Positions 4,542 through 6,459 of a stretch of 6,459 nucleotides of DNA are shown one piece after another. Where the stretch lies: the NCBI GenBank assembly GCA_947089135.1, contig CAMUJF010000037.1, forward strand, positions 1 to 6,459, read 5' to 3'. Under the pieces are notes generated by a model. It did not search any database. It was not told the DNA's origin and saw nothing but the letters and a program-made list of their open reading frames with translations. This DNA comes from an uncultured Clostridia bacterium. GTDB lineage: Bacteria > Bacillota > Clostridia > Oscillospirales > Ruminococcaceae. Position 1 is the stretch's first letter; every line of letters starts with the position of its first letter. The position numbers were made by a program, and so were the translations under genes.

Positions 4542-4576
4542 GTACACGACGAAAAAAACCGCCCCTATTGGAGCGG
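4539..4576. repeat. Right copy of the direct repeat flanking the toxin-antitoxin cassette
   Basis: CAAGTACA-CGACGA, then the A-run and CCGCCCCTATTGGAGCGG. It overlaps the antisense -35 box at its left end and forms the flagellin terminator at its right end. Its partner is at 4195-4226. Confidence 0.65.
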
Positions 4577-4581
4577 TTTTT
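4552..4581 (-). terminator. Flagellin gene terminator
   Basis: On the minus strand CCGCTCC-AATA-GGGGCGG (4576-4559, one T-G pair) is followed by seven T and lies about 40 nt after the flagellin stop. The A5 before the stem can pair with the T-run. Confidence 0.8.
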
Positions 4582-4618
4582 ATTAATCGTATGAGCAGGA
4601 AATTTGCTATAGCTGAAC

Positions 4619-6459
4619 TTACTGGAGGAGCGAGAGAACGCCCTGAGGCAGCTGATTTGCCTGAGCAAGCATAGACTGAGAAGCCTGTGCAAGGATCTGC
4701 TGCTTTGTGAAGTTCATCATTTCCTGAGGCATGTTTGTATCACGGATCTGAGACTCAGCAGAAGTGAGGTTCTCAACGGATACGTTCAGGTTGTCGATCT
4801 TGTGTTCCAGACGATTCTGAACTGCACCAAATGTTGCACGAACCATGGATACCTTGTTGATCGCGCTGTCAATTCTGTCGATAGCGTAGTTAGCTGCTTC
4901 TGCATTGGAAAGGCTCAGTTCATTTGTCTTCAGACCGCGTGAAGAGCAGTCCATATCTGCATCCAATTCGCCGATTCCTTCAGAATTATACTTGAATGTG
5001 AAGTCAACGGCATCCTTAGAACGTGCGCCAACCTGAAGAATGATGTGGTCTGTGTAAGTAAGGTTATTGTAACCTTTTTTGAATGCATTAGACTCGGAAA
5101 CAGGCTCTTTTGTATTGGTGTTAGCTGCATCCGCAACAACGATGTTAGCATCAGGACCTTCGGAGTCACCGCCTGCACTGTAACCTGCAACAGCAACCTT
5201 GTATGTAACCTGCTGTGTGTGTGCAGCTGTACCGTCTGTTTTAACTTTGGAAAGGTCAAGTGTTGCAATCTTTGTTCCGTCATAGTAGAGCGAATTATCT
5301 GCTTGGCAGTACTCCCATGTGTCACTGCCCGCCGTACCGGTTATAGCACCTGTGTTAGCTTTTGAAGTTATATTTGCTGTACCTAACTTCATATTTGCTC
5401 CAGTAATAGATACATTATTTGTAGTGTTAGCGGATGATCCAAACTCAAGTGTAAGCTCGCCATTATCAAGAGCTTCAATTGCATTTTGAACGGATTCGTC
5501 GCCATTCTCATATGCAGTTTTTACACCAGCATCCAAAGAAATACCAATCTGTGCAAAATCATTTACATCGGGATTGGTCCATGTACCGGTTCCAAGTTTA
5601 ACGCCATCGTTCTGAGTAACATCCTGCCAACCGATGTTTGTAGGACCTACAGCAGGTTCGCCATTGGGGTTGGTATAACGGATTGTTATAGTGTCACCCT
5701 CAATTCCCTTAATGTTATCAAGTACAACATTAGAAATTTCCTTGCCGCCTGCTGTAACTGTGAAACCACCGTTTTTAGCAGCCTTGTCAGCTACGGTAAC
5801 AGTTGAATTAACTTCCTCGCCGCTATCATTCTTAACTCCCTGCAAGCTCCAAGAGCCGTTTTCATCGCGAACAAATGTAGCATCAAGATACTTAGCATCT
5901 CCGCCATCAAGTGCGCCAGCAGCCCAAGCAGCCTTTGCATCAGCTTCAACAAGGTAACCCTTATCTTCAAGTCTTGCGTCTGCGCCGACATCAGCAGCTT
6001 CGGTTCTTGCGGCCGTTGTTGTAGAACCTGTTGCGCCACTTCTATAATCGAATACCTTAGAGCCGTTCTTTTCAACATACGTTGTTCCATCAGCCATCTG
6101 ACCGCCGTTCAAAGCAACAACGCCGTTGAAGTCTGTGTCAGCGATCTGATCAAGCTCATCGTTAAGCTGATCAAATTCGAGCTGAGCTGCCTCGCGGTCA
6201 ACTTCGTCCTGATAAGAACCTGTTGCCATCTGATCTGCGAGAGTCTTCATTCTCTGGAGAATGGAGTCTGTTTCTGTGAGAGCGCCCTCAAAGGTCTGTA
6301 CCATAGAGATACCGTCCTGAGCGTTCTTAACAGCCTGAGTCATACCTGCGATCTGAGATCTCATTTTCTCGGAAACTGCCAAACCAGCAGCGTTATCGCC
6401 TGCACGGTTGATTGCGTAACCGGAAGAAAGCTTTTCAAGGGATTTGCTGAGCTTGGAAT
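4619..6459 (-). CDS. Flagellin, filament subunit (N-terminal start outside window)
   Basis: This is the secreted structural protein of the flagellar filament. The frame runs from the right edge to TAA at 4621-4619, about 612 residues. It continues upstream of the internal TTG at 6382, where LEKLSSGYAINRAGDNAAGL (within 6430-6380) is the flagellin D0/D1 signature, so that TTG is not the start; only some 20 residues should be missing. The N-terminal D1 coil includes ILQRMKTLADQM (around 6260-6225) and EFDQLNDELDQIA, the region matching the TLR5-contact helix. The centre (about 6110-4940) is a Gly/Thr/Asn/Asp-rich variable domain. The C-terminus resumes conserved D1/D0 with RATFGAVQNRLEH (around 4840-4800) and QSMLAQANQLPQGVLSLLQ. 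No signal peptide is expected, since export is by the flagellar type III apparatus. At over 600 residues it is long for the family (Bacillus Hag is about 300) because of the central insert. Confidence 0.95.
   Translation of the reverse strand, partial: SKLSKSLEKLSSGYAINRAGDNAAGLAVSEKMRSQIAGMTQAVKNAQDGISMVQTFEGALTETDSILQRMKTLADQMATGSYQDEVDREAAQLEFDQLNDELDQIADTDFNGVVALNGGQMADGTTYVEKNGSKVFDYRSGATGSTTTAARTEAADVGADARLEDKGYLVEADAKAAWAAGALDGGDAKYLDATFVRDENGSWSLQGVKNDSGEEVNSTVTVADKAAKNGGFTVTAGGKEISNVVLDNIKGIEGDTITIRYTNPNGEPAVGPTNIGWQDVTQNDGVKLGTGTWTNPDVNDFAQIGISLDAGVKTAYENGDESVQNAIEALDNGELTLEFGSSANTTNNVSITGANMKLGTANITSKANTGAITGTAGSDTWEYCQADNSLYYDGTKIATLDLSKVKTDGTAAHTQQVTYKVAVAGYSAGGDSEGPDANIVVADAANTNTKEPVSESNAFKKGYNNLTYTDHIILQVGARSKDAVDFTFKYNSEGIGELDADMDCSSRGLKTNELSLSNAEAANYAIDRIDSAINKVSMVRATFGAVQNRLEHKIDNLNVSVENLTSAESQIRDTNMPQEMMNFTKQQILAQASQSMLAQANQLPQGVLSLLQ

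Noticed and set aside
2469..4618. Flagellin phase variation by the neighbouring serine recombinase
   Set aside because: The flagellin promoter is at the far end, outside the window. The only inverted repeats nearby are diverged inward-facing promoters of the toxin locus, not short identical inversion sites.
4471..4692. 73-codon minus-strand frame between flagellin and the toxin locus
   Set aside because: It starts within flagellin in another frame and runs through its terminator and the antisense promoter.
6380..6382. TTG at 6382 as the flagellin start
   Set aside because: The conserved flagellin N-terminal signature continues in frame upstream to the window edge.
1..6459. CRISPR array, tRNA or rRNA genes, group II intron
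   Set aside because: No evenly spaced identical repeats, cloverleaf or rRNA-like sequence was seen by eye on either strand.

Overview
The window looks like chromosomal DNA of a motile Gram-positive Clostridia member, probably Oscillospiraceae/Lachnospiraceae and Ruminococcus-like. This is inferred from the flagellin type, strong AGGAGG-type ribosome sites, TTGACA/TATAAT promoters, AT-rich spacers with U-tailed hairpin terminators, a Firmicutes holin-like type I toxin, and a clostridial-style serine recombinase. No marker gene fixes the genus.

Layout, left to right. (1) 1-69: the last 22 codons of an unrecognised plus-strand gene, followed at 69-169 by four back-to-back hairpins; a good minus-strand promoter (206-234) points into them. 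(2) 246-1006: a divergent pair, made of a small membrane-anchored protein with one BspA-like leucine-rich repeat (minus) and a 66-residue ribbon-helix-helix DNA-binding protein (plus). The shared spacer holds two pairs of YGTCA half-sites, each pair on an 11-bp pitch. (3) 1068-2335: ilvE, the branched-chain aminotransferase (minus), with a clear promoter, a 19-bp-stem bidirectional terminator and a triple 15-bp repeat across its stop codon. (4) 2411-4200: a 549-residue large serine recombinase (minus, TTG start), apparently alone, with a 9-bp direct repeat on either side. (5) 4195-4581: a compact type I toxin-antitoxin locus, made of a 31-codon Hol-Tox-like membrane peptide (plus) and a convergent antisense RNA of about 88 nt (minus), sharing one bidirectional terminator. 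(6) 4619-6459: the 3' part of a long flagellin gene (minus), cut by the window edge.

How the parts work together. ilvE and flagellin are ordinary core genes. The recombinase, the toxin-antitoxin cassette and the RHH/LRR pair are accessory. The most interesting segment is the toxin-antitoxin locus. The toxin and antitoxin promoters plus leaders form a 65/65-nt imperfect inverted repeat, as if the antitoxin gene arose from an inverted copy of the toxin's own 5' end. The whole cassette is also flanked by direct repeats that contain a terminator. Promoters, operators and RNA interactions here are sequence predictions only.
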